The notes beneath the pieces were generated by a model. That model worked only from the letters and a program-made list of their open reading frames with translations, had not been told where the DNA came from and did no database searches. Below are positions 1 through 6,476 of a stretch of 9,831 bases of DNA, one piece after another (within the stretch, counting starts at the first letter, position 1; every line of letters starts with the position of its first letter). Made by a program: the position numbers and the translations under genes. Origin of the DNA: Cyanobacteria bacterium UBA11370 (lineage in GTDB: Bacteria; Cyanobacteriota; Cyanobacteriia; Cyanobacteriales; Coleofasciculaceae); NCBI GenBank assembly GCA_003486645.1, contig DNGI01000129.1, forward strand, positions 14,040 through 23,870. Reading direction: 5' to 3'.

Positions 1-195
1 AGACCTCTTGCATAAATCCGAAAAACCCCTCCCCAGCCCTCCCCGAAACGGAGAGGGAGCAAGATTTCTTCCCCGTGAAAAAAAGGATTCGTCCTTACTC
101 ATCTCCCCTTTTAGGGAAGAACGAGAGGGGTCGGGAGGCTTGTTAGCGCAGCGGGACGTAGTCCGGGGGGTCGATTTGGCTTTTGCAAGAGGTCT
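1..195. mobile_element. MITE-like non-coding element with terminal inverted repeats
   Basis: The stretch opens with AGACCTCTTGCA (1-12) and closes with its exact reverse complement TGCAAGAGGTCT (184-195). The match continues imperfectly for about ten more bases inward. The interior is G/C-rich and self-complementary. One hairpin pairs 37-45 with 49-57 (nine pairs, one mismatch, AAA loop). A second pairs CCCCTTTT with GAGAGGGG (G-T wobbles allowed) around 105-130. No transposase is encoded; the open frame that crosses it is low-complexity and matches nothing I recognise. Short length, terminal repeats and lack of a gene fit a MITE moved in trans. Similar termini occur on small cyanobacterial insertion sequences, but that is recollection only. 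The left flank is outside the window, so a target-site duplication cannot be checked and the left end could extend further. Confidence 0.6.
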
Positions 196-198
196 ATT

Positions 199-265
199 GA
201 ATAATTAACACTCATTCTGGCAGAAATTGAACAATTAACACTCATACTCATGCCGGTAGAAAATT
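199..265. repeat. Imperfect tandem duplication of the DUF29 gene tail
   Basis: Two adjacent units resemble each other: 199-228 and 229-265. They share the 13-mer AATTAACACTCAT (203-215 and 233-245) and a following GGCAGAAATT / GGTAGAAAATT stretch. The right unit has about six extra bases. The right unit contains the last codons and stop of the DUF29 gene; the left unit is a non-coding, degenerate copy lying just beyond the stop. It ends four bases from the MITE-like element. It may be a small local duplication or the remnant of a lost second gene copy. Confidence 0.55.
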
Positions 266-703
266 AGAGTCTAAAACCTCTAAAGATGTGTAAGGACATA
301 CTTGCGGAAATATCTCAACAGACAGCCCCGTTTCAGCCGTTGCTTCTTCAACCGCATCCGCATAGCATTCAGCAAATACTTCTTCCAGGTAAGGCTTGAG
401 ACTGGGAGATTCTTTTAAAGCTTTGCGAATACGTCGGCGATGTTCAACAATACTACCTTTCCAACTCCCGCTTCTCAATTCCGGTTGATACTGCCACTTC
501 AGCAAATGAATTAAAATTACAATGAGATTACTTTCTAAGCTCCTCCGCTCACTTCGCCCCATGTCTCCAATTTCCTCAATTAGATTTTCCCAGTCGATGT
601 TTGAGTAATCTCGAACCTGCAATTTATGTACCGTAGTCTCAATCCATTTCAAATAGTCTGTCTCATACAAACTTTGTTGATTAGTTTCTACTTCTGTCGC
701 CAT
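248..703 (-). CDS. DUF29 family protein, function unknown
   Basis: This 151-residue protein has the full-length pattern of DUF29, a family abundant in cyanobacteria and without an established function. Visible family motifs are YETDY (13-17) followed by W20, the acidic-to-basic block NLIEEIGDMGRSERR (40-54), HLLKWQYQP (66-74), SW (80-81), an arginine cluster (89-93), SPSLKP (99-104) and the C-terminal FP..CPYT...LD..FLP (132-150). There is no signal peptide or membrane segment, so it should be cytoplasmic and mostly helical. The ATG start is supported by AAAGGAA about 7 bases upstream. It lies 76 bp downstream of the ketoacyl synthase gene on the same strand and could be read with it or from its own promoter. 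A degenerate copy of its tail and a MITE-like element follow its 3' end. I do not assign a function. Confidence 0.88.
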   Translation of the reverse strand: MATEVETNQQSLYETDYLKWIETTVHKLQVRDYSNIDWENLIEEIGDMGRSERRSLESNLIVILIHLLKWQYQPELRSGSWKGSIVEHRRRIRKALKESPSLKPYLEEVFAECYADAVEEATAETGLSVEIFPQVCPYTSLEVLDSNFLPA

Positions 704-728
704 AAGAGTTTCCTTTCTATTTAATGTA

Positions 729-757
729 TGTGTAATAATTACGAAATTTTACTTCAA
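729..757 (-). promoter_or_regulatory. Candidate promoter for the DUF29 gene
   Basis: On the minus strand a TTGAAG box (752-757) and a TACACA box (729-734) are separated by 17 bases, with the DUF29 start about 25 bases beyond the second box. The -10 match is only moderate and the region is A/T-rich, so this is a weak prediction. Confidence 0.22.
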
Positions 758-779
758 AAATCCGGGAGGGCAACTTATT

Positions 780-1952
780 TCAATATTTCCCCAACGCCAT
801 CACTGCATTCTGTCCCCCAAACCCAAAACTGAAACACAAAACCTGTCGAACTTCACCCCAACGTGCCTCATTTACTAAATTTAAATCAAACTCTGATTCC
901 CTCAATCCCACACAAGGCGGTAATACCTGATCTTTCAATACCATCAAACAAAATGCAGCACCAATAGCACCCGATGCTCCTAACGTATGACCCGTGGCTC
1001 CCTTGGTTGAACTAACTGCAACACCATGGGAAAATAAATGTTGAATTAGTTGAGCTTCATTGCTATCATTTAACCGAGTACCTGTCCCATGAGCGTGGAT
1101 ATAATTAATATCAATTGGGGCAAGATTACTCCGTTCTAAACATTGTTTAATTGCCCTAATTCCACTTGCACCACTTGACTGAGGCGTACTGATATGATAA
1201 GCATCACAAGTCAAGCCAAACCCCAACACCTGACCGTAGATAGGAACTCCTCGCCTGAGAGCTAATTCCGCCGACTCCAACACCAAAACCGCCGCTCCCT
1301 CCCCTAAAACTAACCCTTCACGGTGTTTGTCAAAGGGATAAGCCCCAGTTTTTGCCAAAGCGCCCATTTGCTCAAATCCTGCTAAAGTAAGCGGAGTAAT
1401 CGGAGCTTCCACAGCACCCACAATTACCCGCTCACATCGACCTGTTTGAATCAGTTCAAAACCCTGAGCGATCGCCCAAATTCCAGTCGCACAAGCCGCC
1501 ATCGGTGCAAGAACAGGTCCAGTTGACCCAATCTGACGTGCTGTTGCGATCGCCGCTTGGTGGGGGAGTGTATCTAACCAATGGTCTAAGTTAGGGTATG
1601 GGGTGTAGGGTGTGGGGTGTGGGGTGTGGGGAGATTGGGGTGTAGTCTTTAGTTCCCTAGCTAGCTTCTCCCAGGAAGCCTGACAACCACGACTTGAACC
1701 AATCACCACACCACAATCAGGGATTGGTATCGCCAAACCAGCATCCTCAAGAGCATCTGCTACTACCCATTGGGTGAGCGATTCTAAAGAATTTGGAACC
1801 TGACCAATCAGCGCCAATGGTCGAGATGGTAACTCAGGAAAGGGTTGATGTTGACAGATCCCAGACTCACCCTTGAGTAACCTTTTCCAGCTTAATTCCA
1901 AGCAACCCAACGCTGAAACCAGACCGATACCAGTAACAACAACATCCACCAA
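780..1952 (-). CDS. Beta-ketoacyl-ACP synthase, KAS II (FabF)-like
   Basis: A 390-residue condensing enzyme of the thiolase fold that would join malonyl-ACP to an acyl chain in fatty-acid or related synthesis in the cytoplasm. The N-terminus VVVTGIGLVSALG is typical of the family. The active site is intact: nucleophile Cys154 in PMAACATG, His288 in HAHGTGT, Lys317 in STKGATGH and His322, plus the glycine-rich FSFGFGGQN near 375-382. It is somewhat shorter than usual FabF (about 410-420) and has no acpP neighbour, so it is probably an additional KAS rather than the main FabF. Residues about 104-120 are a Pro/Thr/His/Tyr-rich insert encoded by heptamer repeats. The start is uncertain. An in-frame TGA lies two codons above TTG 1952, leaving TTG (1952) or GTG (1949), neither with a clear ribosome-binding site. 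A nearby ATG (1956) is out of frame. Confidence 0.88.
   Translation of the reverse strand: MVDVVVTGIGLVSALGCLELSWKRLLKGESGICQHQPFPELPSRPLALIGQVPNSLESLTQWVVADALEDAGLAIPIPDCGVVIGSSRGCQASWEKLARELKTTPQSPHTPHPTPYTPYPNLDHWLDTLPHQAAIATARQIGSTGPVLAPMAACATGIWAIAQGFELIQTGRCERVIVGAVEAPITPLTLAGFEQMGALAKTGAYPFDKHREGLVLGEGAAVLVLESAELALRRGVPIYGQVLGFGLTCDAYHISTPQSSGASGIRAIKQCLERSNLAPIDINYIHAHGTGTRLNDSNEAQLIQHLFSHGVAVSSTKGATGHTLGASGAIGAAFCLMVLKDQVLPPCVGLRESEFDLNLVNEARWGEVRQVLCFSFGFGGQNAVMALGKY
1593..1634. repeat. Heptanucleotide tandem repeat inside the ketoacyl synthase gene
   Basis: Six consecutive 7-base units read on the plus strand as AGGGTAT, GGGGTGT, AGGGTGT, GGGGTGT, GGGGTGT and GGGGAGA. The gene reads the other strand (ACACCCC units), giving a Pro/Thr/His/Tyr-rich insert at residues 107-120. 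This is the STRR type of cyanobacterial short repeat. The total length of 42 bases keeps the frame open. A related repeat (CCCCACT) lies in the gap just upstream of the same gene. Confidence 0.8.
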
Positions 1953-1985
1953 GCATCAGTACCGAGTAGGAGAATCAATAATTTT

Positions 1986-2018
1986 CCCCACTCCCCACTC
2001 CCCACTCCCCACTCCCCA
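1986..2018. repeat. STRR heptanucleotide repeat (CCCCACT)n
   Basis: Four perfect CCCCACT units (1986-2013) are followed by a partial CCCCA. The tract fills nearly half of the 72-bp gap between the cyclophilin stop and the ketoacyl synthase start. It resembles the tandem heptamers described as STRR sequences in filamentous cyanobacteria. Confidence 0.85.
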
Positions 2019-2024
2019 AAAAAG

Positions 2025-2780
2025 CTATTTCTTCAAATTTTCAATCCCCTGAGTTACCTCCGCTGAGTCAATGCGATCGCCAACTTGGATCTGATCAACC
2101 ACCTCCATACCTTCTTTGACGTAACCAAAGACAGCATAATTACCATCTAAAAACGATAATTCCGCCAAACTGATATAAAACTGGGACGATGCAGAGTCAG
2201 GCGCAGCAGAACGAGCCATAGCCACTGAACCGCGAGTATGCCGTAATACTGGGGGAACTGAAATACCTGCTTTATCAAACGTTTTGCTGTAAATCGGAGC
2301 GTCCGCACCTTGGGGTTTAATTTCTAGCGGAATGTAACGAGGCTGAGAGGTATCTGGATCGACAAAACCGCCTGTTCCTAAACGTCCTGCTGGAATGTTC
2401 GGGTCTTTTCCTTGAGGATCTCCCCCTTGAGCGACAAACGGTTGGGGATCTCGGACAACCCGGTGAAACATCAAGCCATCGTAAACACCCCGCTGCACCA
2501 AATCAACAAAATTTCCGGCTGTCACCGGAGCATTAGTGCCATCAACTTCAATCGTAATCGGTGAGCCTTTAACTTTTAGCACCACCGTTGCTTTTCCTTC
2601 GAGTTTGGGTAAATTGGTCATTTGGGGACTATTTTCCTCAGTAGGTGGACTAGCTGTCGTTGCAGCCGTTGAGCGGTCTGTCGAATTAAGGGAAGCCACC
2701 TGTGGTGTACCACACGCCCCCAGAACTAGAGCGACAATTACCACAACTAATGATAACCAGCGCTGGATTGTGATTTGCAT
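2025..2780 (-). CDS. Cyclophilin-type peptidyl-prolyl cis-trans isomerase, lipoprotein
   Basis: This 251-residue protein would catalyse proline isomerisation during protein folding outside the cytoplasm. A hydrophobic signal (about 8-20) ends in the lipobox LGAC, so Cys23 is the probable lipidated N-terminus and the mature protein is anchored on a membrane facing the periplasm or thylakoid lumen. A Ser/Thr-rich linker (about 28-55) precedes the cyclophilin domain (about 62-250). Conserved blocks are FHRVV (Arg107, equivalent of catalytic Arg55 of human cyclophilin A), PFVAQGGDP (115-122, Gln118), SSQFYISL (198-205, Gln200) and LDGNYAVFG (211-219). The tryptophan that binds cyclosporin in human cyclophilin A is Phe210 here, as in many bacterial members. 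The ATG start fits the signal peptide although the ribosome-binding site is weak. The 126-bp gap from ycf4 suggests possible read-through or its own promoter. Confidence 0.92.
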   Translation of the reverse strand: MQITIQRWLSLVVVIVALVLGACGTPQVASLNSTDRSTAATTASPPTEENSPQMTNLPKLEGKATVVLKVKGSPITIEVDGTNAPVTAGNFVDLVQRGVYDGLMFHRVVRDPQPFVAQGGDPQGKDPNIPAGRLGTGGFVDPDTSQPRYIPLEIKPQGADAPIYSKTFDKAGISVPPVLRHTRGSVAMARSAAPDSASSQFYISLAELSFLDGNYAVFGYVKEGMEVVDQIQVGDRIDSAEVTQGIENLKK

Positions 2781-2906
2781 ATTAAATTCACCGTTTTCTT
2801 AGCTTTCGCTAGTTGGGGAAAAGGGGTACAGGTGTTGAAAATCCTTGTCCCAACTCCCGTTAACCTTTCCTCTACCTTCCTCTAAGTTTGCAATAGTTCT
2901 ATTGAA

Positions 2907-3473
2907 TTACAAGCCTTCAAGGGGCACTTCTAGAAAACGAGCCAGTTCTGCTCCCTGATTTTCGAGTTCTGATAGGGATAAGGGTTGCCCAACACGAGTG
3001 AGAGGTACTTCCCGGCGGTTCTTCACCCGAAGGTAGAGAGCGCGGCGGGGATTAATCCCTTCTTTAAGGTCTACTCGAATCGACTGGACATCTTTAATCG
3101 GGCAACTAAACTCAACTTGGCGGTTCTTACCCGGAAAACCCCAGCGAAAAATCTTCACCATTCCAGTCTCTTTATTGAACTCATTGTAACCGCCGCCCAC
3201 ATCCCAAAGGATAACCAGCCATAAGTAAAGAGCTAACAACACTCCAGCTACCCCGTAGCCTCCCATTGCTATCCCTTGAGGAAAAAACAGCAGTCCTCTG
3301 GCATCACCAACGGGGAGAAAATTAATTTTGTAGTAACTCGAAAGCCCCGCCAATAAAAAGCCTGTACCTCCCAGAGAGACGATTACCGCCCACCAGTAGT
3401 TACTGAAGCGTCGAGAGCCTAAAACGGGCTGGTGAAGGACGCGGTTCTCTCGTTGGGTTGTCGATGCTGTCAT
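2907..3473 (-). CDS. ycf4: Photosystem I assembly protein Ycf4
   Basis: A 188-residue thylakoid membrane protein that helps assemble the photosystem I complex. Two membrane segments are visible, about residues 26-47 and 67-91, followed by a soluble stroma-facing domain containing GGGYNEFNKETGMVKIFRWG (93-112) and the C-terminal VPLTRVGQPLSLSELE block (about 156-171) typical of Ycf4. Length matches the family (about 185-190). The ATG is preceded by AGGA at eight bases. The gene diverges from psbD across 400 bp; ycf4 lying next to psbD-psbC is a recurring arrangement in cyanobacteria. The shared region contains a candidate RpaB site that could act on either gene. Confidence 0.95.
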   Translation of the reverse strand: MTASTTQRENRVLHQPVLGSRRFSNYWWAVIVSLGGTGFLLAGLSSYYKINFLPVGDARGLLFFPQGIAMGGYGVAGVLLALYLWLVILWDVGGGYNEFNKETGMVKIFRWGFPGKNRQVEFSCPIKDVQSIRVDLKEGINPRRALYLRVKNRREVPLTRVGQPLSLSELENQGAELARFLEVPLEGL

Positions 3474-3580
3474 GACAATGATCCTGTCCCCTTTAATTTT
3501 TAAGATTTGACTAACACACTATGCCATTACTATGACATTTTTGCTCAGGGCAGGGCTGATCTAAAAAAATTATGAGGAAA

Positions 3581-3598
3581 TATGTGTCAATTTGTAAA
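3581..3598 (-). promoter_or_regulatory. Candidate HLR1 (RpaB-binding) site
   Basis: Read on the minus strand the stretch is TTTACAAA, two bases, then GACACATA. The HLR1 consensus is two (G/T)TTACA(T/A)(T/A) units separated by two bases. The first unit matches fully; the second matches six of eight. RpaB is the cyanobacterial response regulator that adjusts photosystem genes to light intensity. The site lies between the divergent ycf4 and psbD genes and overlaps the candidate psbD -35 box, a placement that would allow repression of psbD or activation of ycf4. A match of this quality can occur by chance in A/T-rich DNA. Confidence 0.35.
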
Positions 3599-3619
3599 AT
3601 TTCTGGTATTCATTATTAT
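3592..3619 (+). promoter_or_regulatory. Candidate psbD promoter
   Basis: TTGTAA (3592-3597) and TATTAT (3614-3619) are separated by 16 bases, which would start RNA near 3626 and give a leader of about 250 bases before psbD. The stretch 3474-3874 has no gene; apart from this promoter and the HLR1-like site its other notable content is the RNA fold at 3749-3830. A TTGACA at 3749 has no good -10 box at proper spacing and is better explained as part of that fold. Confidence 0.3.
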
Positions 3620-3748
3620 TAAAATGAAACAGTGTAAGCCTCTGTTCCTGAGAAAGGATCGAGCTAACCGTGTAAAAATGTGATAGGTTAAGAAACATTA
3701 ACTCAACCCTAAGCAGGCTATCGAGCTGAACTTAAGGGAAGAGGGTGC

Positions 3749-3830
3749 TTGACACATCCTACAGAGAGTGAGGTTCATCAGGCTAACTGACCTCCCTGAA
3801 ATTTCACCATTGCGGTGGTGGAAGTGTCAA
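3749..3830 (+). promoter_or_regulatory. Predicted multibranched RNA fold in the psbD leader
   Basis: Three nested helices can form in the transcript. P1 pairs TTGACAC (3749-3755) with GTGTCAA (3824-3830), perfect over seven bases. Inside it P2 pairs GAGGT (3770-3774) with ACCTC (3790-3794). P3 pairs TTTCACCA (3802-3809) with TGGTGGAA (3816-3823) with one G-T wobble and the loop TTGCGG. P3 abuts the 3' strand of P1 directly, so the two could stack. The fold ends 30 bases before the ribosome-binding site of psbD (AAGGA, 3861-3865), where it could influence translation or RNA stability. I do not recognise it as a known riboswitch class. The pairing was found by eye. Confidence 0.4.
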
Positions 3831-3874
3831 CATAAAAATCCTTGCAAACCATTAATGTAAAAGGATTTGAAACT

Positions 3875-4933
3875 ATGGTAACCGCTGTAGGACGCGCCCC
3901 CAGTAGCAGAGGATGGTTTGATGTCCTCGATGACTGGCTCAAGCGCGATCGCTTTGTCTTCGTCGGCTGGTCAGGTCTGCTACTGTTCCCCTGTGCTTAT
4001 TTAGCACTCGGTGCATGGCTAACGGGTACCACCTTCGTCTCATCTTGGTACACCCACGGTTTAGCTTCTTCCTACTTGGAAGGCTGCAACTTCCTCACCG
4101 TCGCCGTTTCCACCCCCGCCGATAGCTTTGGGCATTCCCTATTGCTATTGTGGGGTCCAGAAGCTCAAGGTGATTTTACCCGTTGGTGCCAAATTGGCGG
4201 ATTGTGGGCGTTTACCGCACTTCACGGTGCTTTCGCCTTAATCGGCTTCATGCTACGGCAATTTGAAATTTCGCGTCTAGTTGGGATTCGTCCTTACAAT
4301 GCGATCGCCTTCTCTGCGCCAATTGCTGTGTTCACCAGCGTGTTCTTAATGTACCCCTTGGGACAATCGTCTTGGTTCTTTGCGCCCAGCTTTGGGGTCG
4401 CAGGTATTTTCCGGTTCATCCTGTTCGTGCAAGGGTTCCACAACTTTACCCTCAACCCCTTCCATATGATGGGAGTAGCGGGTGTCTTAGGTGGGGCGCT
4501 ACTGTGTGCGATTCATGGTGCAACGGTGGAAAATACCCTGTTTGAAGACGGCGAAAAATCCAATACCTTCGCTGCCTTTAGCCCCACTCAAGCCGAAGAA
4601 ACCTACTCGATGGTGACAGCGAACCGCTTCTGGAGTCAAATCTTCGGGATTGCCTTCTCCAACAAGCGTTGGTTACACTTCTTCATGCTATTTGTACCTG
4701 TAACAGGGCTGTGGATGGCATCGGTAGGGATTGTCGGTTTAGCACTCAACCTGCGGGCGTATGACTTTGTGTCCCAGGAATTGCGTGCGGCTGAAGACCC
4801 AGAGTTTGAAACGTTCTACACTAAGAACATTCTGCTGAATGAGGGACTCCGGGCTTGGATGGCTCCTCAAGATCAGCCTCATGAACAGTTTGTCTTCCCT
4901 GAGGAGGTACTACCCCGTGGTAACGCTCTCTAG
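3875..4933 (+). CDS. psbD: Photosystem II reaction centre protein D2
   Basis: D2 pairs with D1 to form the photosystem II core in the thylakoid, carrying the special-pair chlorophyll, plastoquinone QA and tyrosine D. The 352-residue length and numbering match the standard protein: His117 (peripheral chlorophyll), Tyr160 (tyrosine D), His189 (its partner), His197 (P680 ligand), and His214 and His268 (non-haem iron). Five membrane segments are expected. The ATG at 3875 gives the typical start [21 protein letters not shown] and follows AAGGA at nine bases; an upstream in-frame TTG (3842) would add 11 unconserved residues and is rejected. The C-terminus [11 protein letters not shown] overlaps psbC by 17 bp. 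Compared with sequences I remember, Phe191 replaces a usual Trp and Ala233 a usual Arg. It probably has a long structured leader. Confidence 0.97.
   Translation: MVTAVGRAPSSRGWFDVLDDWLKRDRFVFVGWSGLLLFPCAYLALGAWLTGTTFVSSWYTHGLASSYLEGCNFLTVAVSTPADSFGHSLLLLWGPEAQGDFTRWCQIGGLWAFTALHGAFALIGFMLRQFEISRLVGIRPYNAIAFSAPIAVFTSVFLMYPLGQSSWFFAPSFGVAGIFRFILFVQGFHNFTLNPFHMMGVAGVLGGALLCAIHGATVENTLFEDGEKSNTFAAFSPTQAEETYSMVTANRFWSQIFGIAFSNKRWLHFFMLFVPVTGLWMASVGIVGLALNLRAYDFVSQELRAAEDPEFETFYTKNILLNEGLRAWMAPQDQPHEQFVFPEEVLPRGNAL
4902..4908 (+). promoter_or_regulatory. Perfect Shine-Dalgarno for psbC inside psbD
   Basis: AGGAGGT, complementary to the 3' end of 16S rRNA, sits eight bases before the psbC GTG codon. 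It is read in psbD as the conserved residues Glu-Glu-Val of PEEV. It fixes the psbC start at 4917 and suggests translation of CP43 directly after D2 by coupling or re-initiation. Confidence 0.8.
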
Positions 4934-6302
4934 TAGTTCTATGGTGGCGGGGAACCGCGACCAAGAATCATCCGGTTTTGCTTGGTGGGCAGGTAATGCC
5001 CGTTTAATTAACTTATCTGGTAAATTGCTGGGCGCTCACGTTGCCCATGCTGGACTCATTGTATTCTGGGCTGGAGCAATGACCTTGTTTGAGGTTGCTC
5101 ACTTCATCCCGGAAAAGCCGATGTACGAACAAGGCTTGATCTTACTGCCTCATATCGCAACTTTGGGCTGGGGTGTTGGTCCTGGTGGTGAAGTGATTGA
5201 CACCTTCCCTTACTTTGTGGTGGGTGTGCTGCACATCATTTCCTCGGCTGTTCTGGGTTTGGGCGGTATTTATCATGCCGTTCGGGGACCAGAAACCTTA
5301 GAAGAGTATTCTTCCTTCTTTGGGTACGACTGGAAAGACAAGGATAAGATGACTACAATCATCGGGTTCCACCTGATCGTGTTAGGTCTTGGTGCTTTCC
5401 TACTCGTAATCAAGGCGATGTTCCTCGGTGGTGTCTATGATACGTGGGCACCTGGCGGTGGTGATGTCCGCCTGATTACCAACCCGACGCTGAACCCCGC
5501 TGTCATTTTCGGCTATTTAGTGAGATCTCCCTTTGGTGGAGAAGGCTGGATTGTCAGTGTTAACAACATGGAAGATATTATCGGCGGTCATATTTGGATC
5601 GGCCTGATCTGTATTTCCGGCGGTATTTTCCACATTCTCACTAAGCCCTTCGGTTGGGCACGTCGCGCCTTCATCTGGTCTGGAGAAGCTTATCTCTCCT
5701 ACAGTTTGGGTGCGTTGTCTCTGATGGGCTTTATTGCTTGCTGCTTTGTTTGGTTTAACAATACAGCTTATCCCAGCGAATTCTACGGACCAACGGGTCC
5801 TGAAGCGTCTCAAGCTCAGGCGTTGACCTTCTTGATTCGTGACCAGCGCTTGGGTGCTAACGTCGGTTCTGCTCAAGGTCCGACAGGTCTGGGTAAATAC
5901 CTGATGCGTTCTCCTACTGGTGAAATTATCTTCGGTGGTGAAACCATGCGCTTCTGGGATTTTCAAGGCCCTTGGTTAGAGCCTCTGCGTGGTCCTAATG
6001 GTCTTGACCTGAGCAAGATTCAAAATGACATTCAGCCTTGGCAAGCGCGTCGTGCTGCTGAGTACATGACTCATGCTCCTCTGGGTTCTCTGAACTCTGT
6101 GGGGGGTGTGGCGACCGAGATTAACTCGTTTAACTACGTGTCTCCTCGTTCTTGGCTATCGACCTCTCACTTTGTTTTGGGCTTCTTCTTCTTAGTCGGT
6201 CACTTGTGGCACGCAGGTCGCGCTCGTGCTGCTGCTGCTGGCTTTGAGAAAGGGATTGATCGTAAGAATGAGCCAGTACTTTCTATGCCTGACCTTGACT
6301 AG
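4917..6302 (+). CDS. psbC: Photosystem II inner antenna protein CP43
   Basis: CP43 binds antenna chlorophylls next to D1 and contributes residues to the oxygen-evolving manganese cluster. The 461-residue product has the usual cyanobacterial length, six membrane segments and the large lumenal loop containing [10 protein letters not shown]. Glu342 and Arg345 here correspond to Glu354 and Arg357 of standard numbering (offset 12), the manganese-cluster residues. Chlorophyll-binding histidines such as GAHVAHAGL near the N-terminus and [19 protein letters not shown] near the end are intact. The start is GTG at 4917, giving [15 protein letters not shown]; upstream in-frame codons to 4839 encode psbD sequence in another frame and are not used. 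The 17-bp overlap with psbD and the perfect ribosome-binding site mark one operon. Phe238 and Gln350 replace residues I remember as Trp and Arg. A strong terminator follows. Confidence 0.97.
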   Translation: MVTLSSSSMVAGNRDQESSGFAWWAGNARLINLSGKLLGAHVAHAGLIVFWAGAMTLFEVAHFIPEKPMYEQGLILLPHIATLGWGVGPGGEVIDTFPYFVVGVLHIISSAVLGLGGIYHAVRGPETLEEYSSFFGYDWKDKDKMTTIIGFHLIVLGLGAFLLVIKAMFLGGVYDTWAPGGGDVRLITNPTLNPAVIFGYLVRSPFGGEGWIVSVNNMEDIIGGHIWIGLICISGGIFHILTKPFGWARRAFIWSGEAYLSYSLGALSLMGFIACCFVWFNNTAYPSEFYGPTGPEASQAQALTFLIRDQRLGANVGSAQGPTGLGKYLMRSPTGEIIFGGETMRFWDFQGPWLEPLRGPNGLDLSKIQNDIQPWQARRAAEYMTHAPLGSLNSVGGVATEINSFNYVSPRSWLSTSHFVLGFFFLVGHLWHAGRARAAAAGFEKGIDRKNEPVLSMPDLD

Positions 6303-6310
6303 GTTTGGTT

Positions 6311-6331
6311 AATTCAGTTAAAAACTGAATT
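6311..6331 (+). terminator. Perfect A/T-rich hairpin after psbC
   Basis: AATTCAGTT (6311-6319) and AACTGAATT (6323-6331) form a perfect nine-pair stem around an AAA loop, eight bases after the psbC stop. It lacks a long T tract, so it may stabilise the mRNA 3' end or assist the stronger terminator just downstream. Confidence 0.5.
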
Positions 6332-6345
6332 TTAAAACATTAAAG

Positions 6346-6376
6346 GTTCCTGTGTAAAAGCAGGAGCTTTTTTTTT
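6346..6376 (+). terminator. Intrinsic terminator of psbD-psbC
   Basis: GTTCCTG (6346-6352) pairs with CAGGAGC (6361-6367) around an eight-base loop, followed immediately by nine T residues (6368-6376). A-rich bases before the stem could extend pairing with the T run. This is a classic Rho-independent terminator, 44 bases after the psbC stop. Confidence 0.85.
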
Positions 6377-6387
6377 ACAACCAATGC

Positions 6388-6415
6388 TAGAGACGTTGCA
6401 TCTGCTAGTCTCTAC
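6388..6415. repeat. Decayed cyanobacterial palindromic repeat
   Basis: The left arm TAGAGACGTTGCAT (6388-6401) is the half-site of a palindrome I remember as frequent between genes of filamentous cyanobacteria. The right arm has drifted and keeps only GTCTCTAC (6408-6415). TAGAGAC (6388-6394) and GTCTCTA (6408-6414) still form a seven-pair stem. It lies in the gap between the psbC terminator and the convergent copper-chaperone gene. Confidence 0.5.
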
Positions 6416-6476
6416 AGGGTTTTGGCAACCTTTCAGCCCCTCGGAGCTGATATTACGCACCTGTAAAAAACCCAGC

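Noticed and set aside
8..208. 66-residue open frame at the left edge
   Set aside because: It lies inside the MITE-like element, is low in complexity (PLPSPPRNGEG) and matches no family.
2891..2904. Palindrome CAATAGTTCTATTG after ycf4
   Set aside because: Only a two-base loop and no T tract; too weak to call a terminator.
3749..3778. TTGACA at 3749 as a psbD -35 box
   Set aside because: No acceptable -10 box lies 16-18 bases downstream; the sequence is instead one strand of a perfect stem.
3773..3825. Possible glutamine-type (glnA / downstream-peptide) riboswitch ahead of psbD
   Set aside because: GTTCATC (3773-3779) and GGAAGT (3820-3825) echo that class, but the conserved GGAAGTAGG continuation is missing and GGAAGT falls in the paired stems of the better fold.
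3842..3874. Upstream TTG start extending D2 by 11 residues
   Set aside because: D2 proteins begin at the M-V/T-x-A-V-G-R position, and the AAGGA site is spaced for the ATG at 3875.
5517..5966. 149-residue frame antisense to psbC
   Set aside because: It mirrors strongly conserved CP43 codons and resembles no protein family.
6434..6449. CAGC...GCTG hairpin as terminator of the copper chaperone gene
   Set aside because: A short stem with a tight loop and no following T run on the minus strand.
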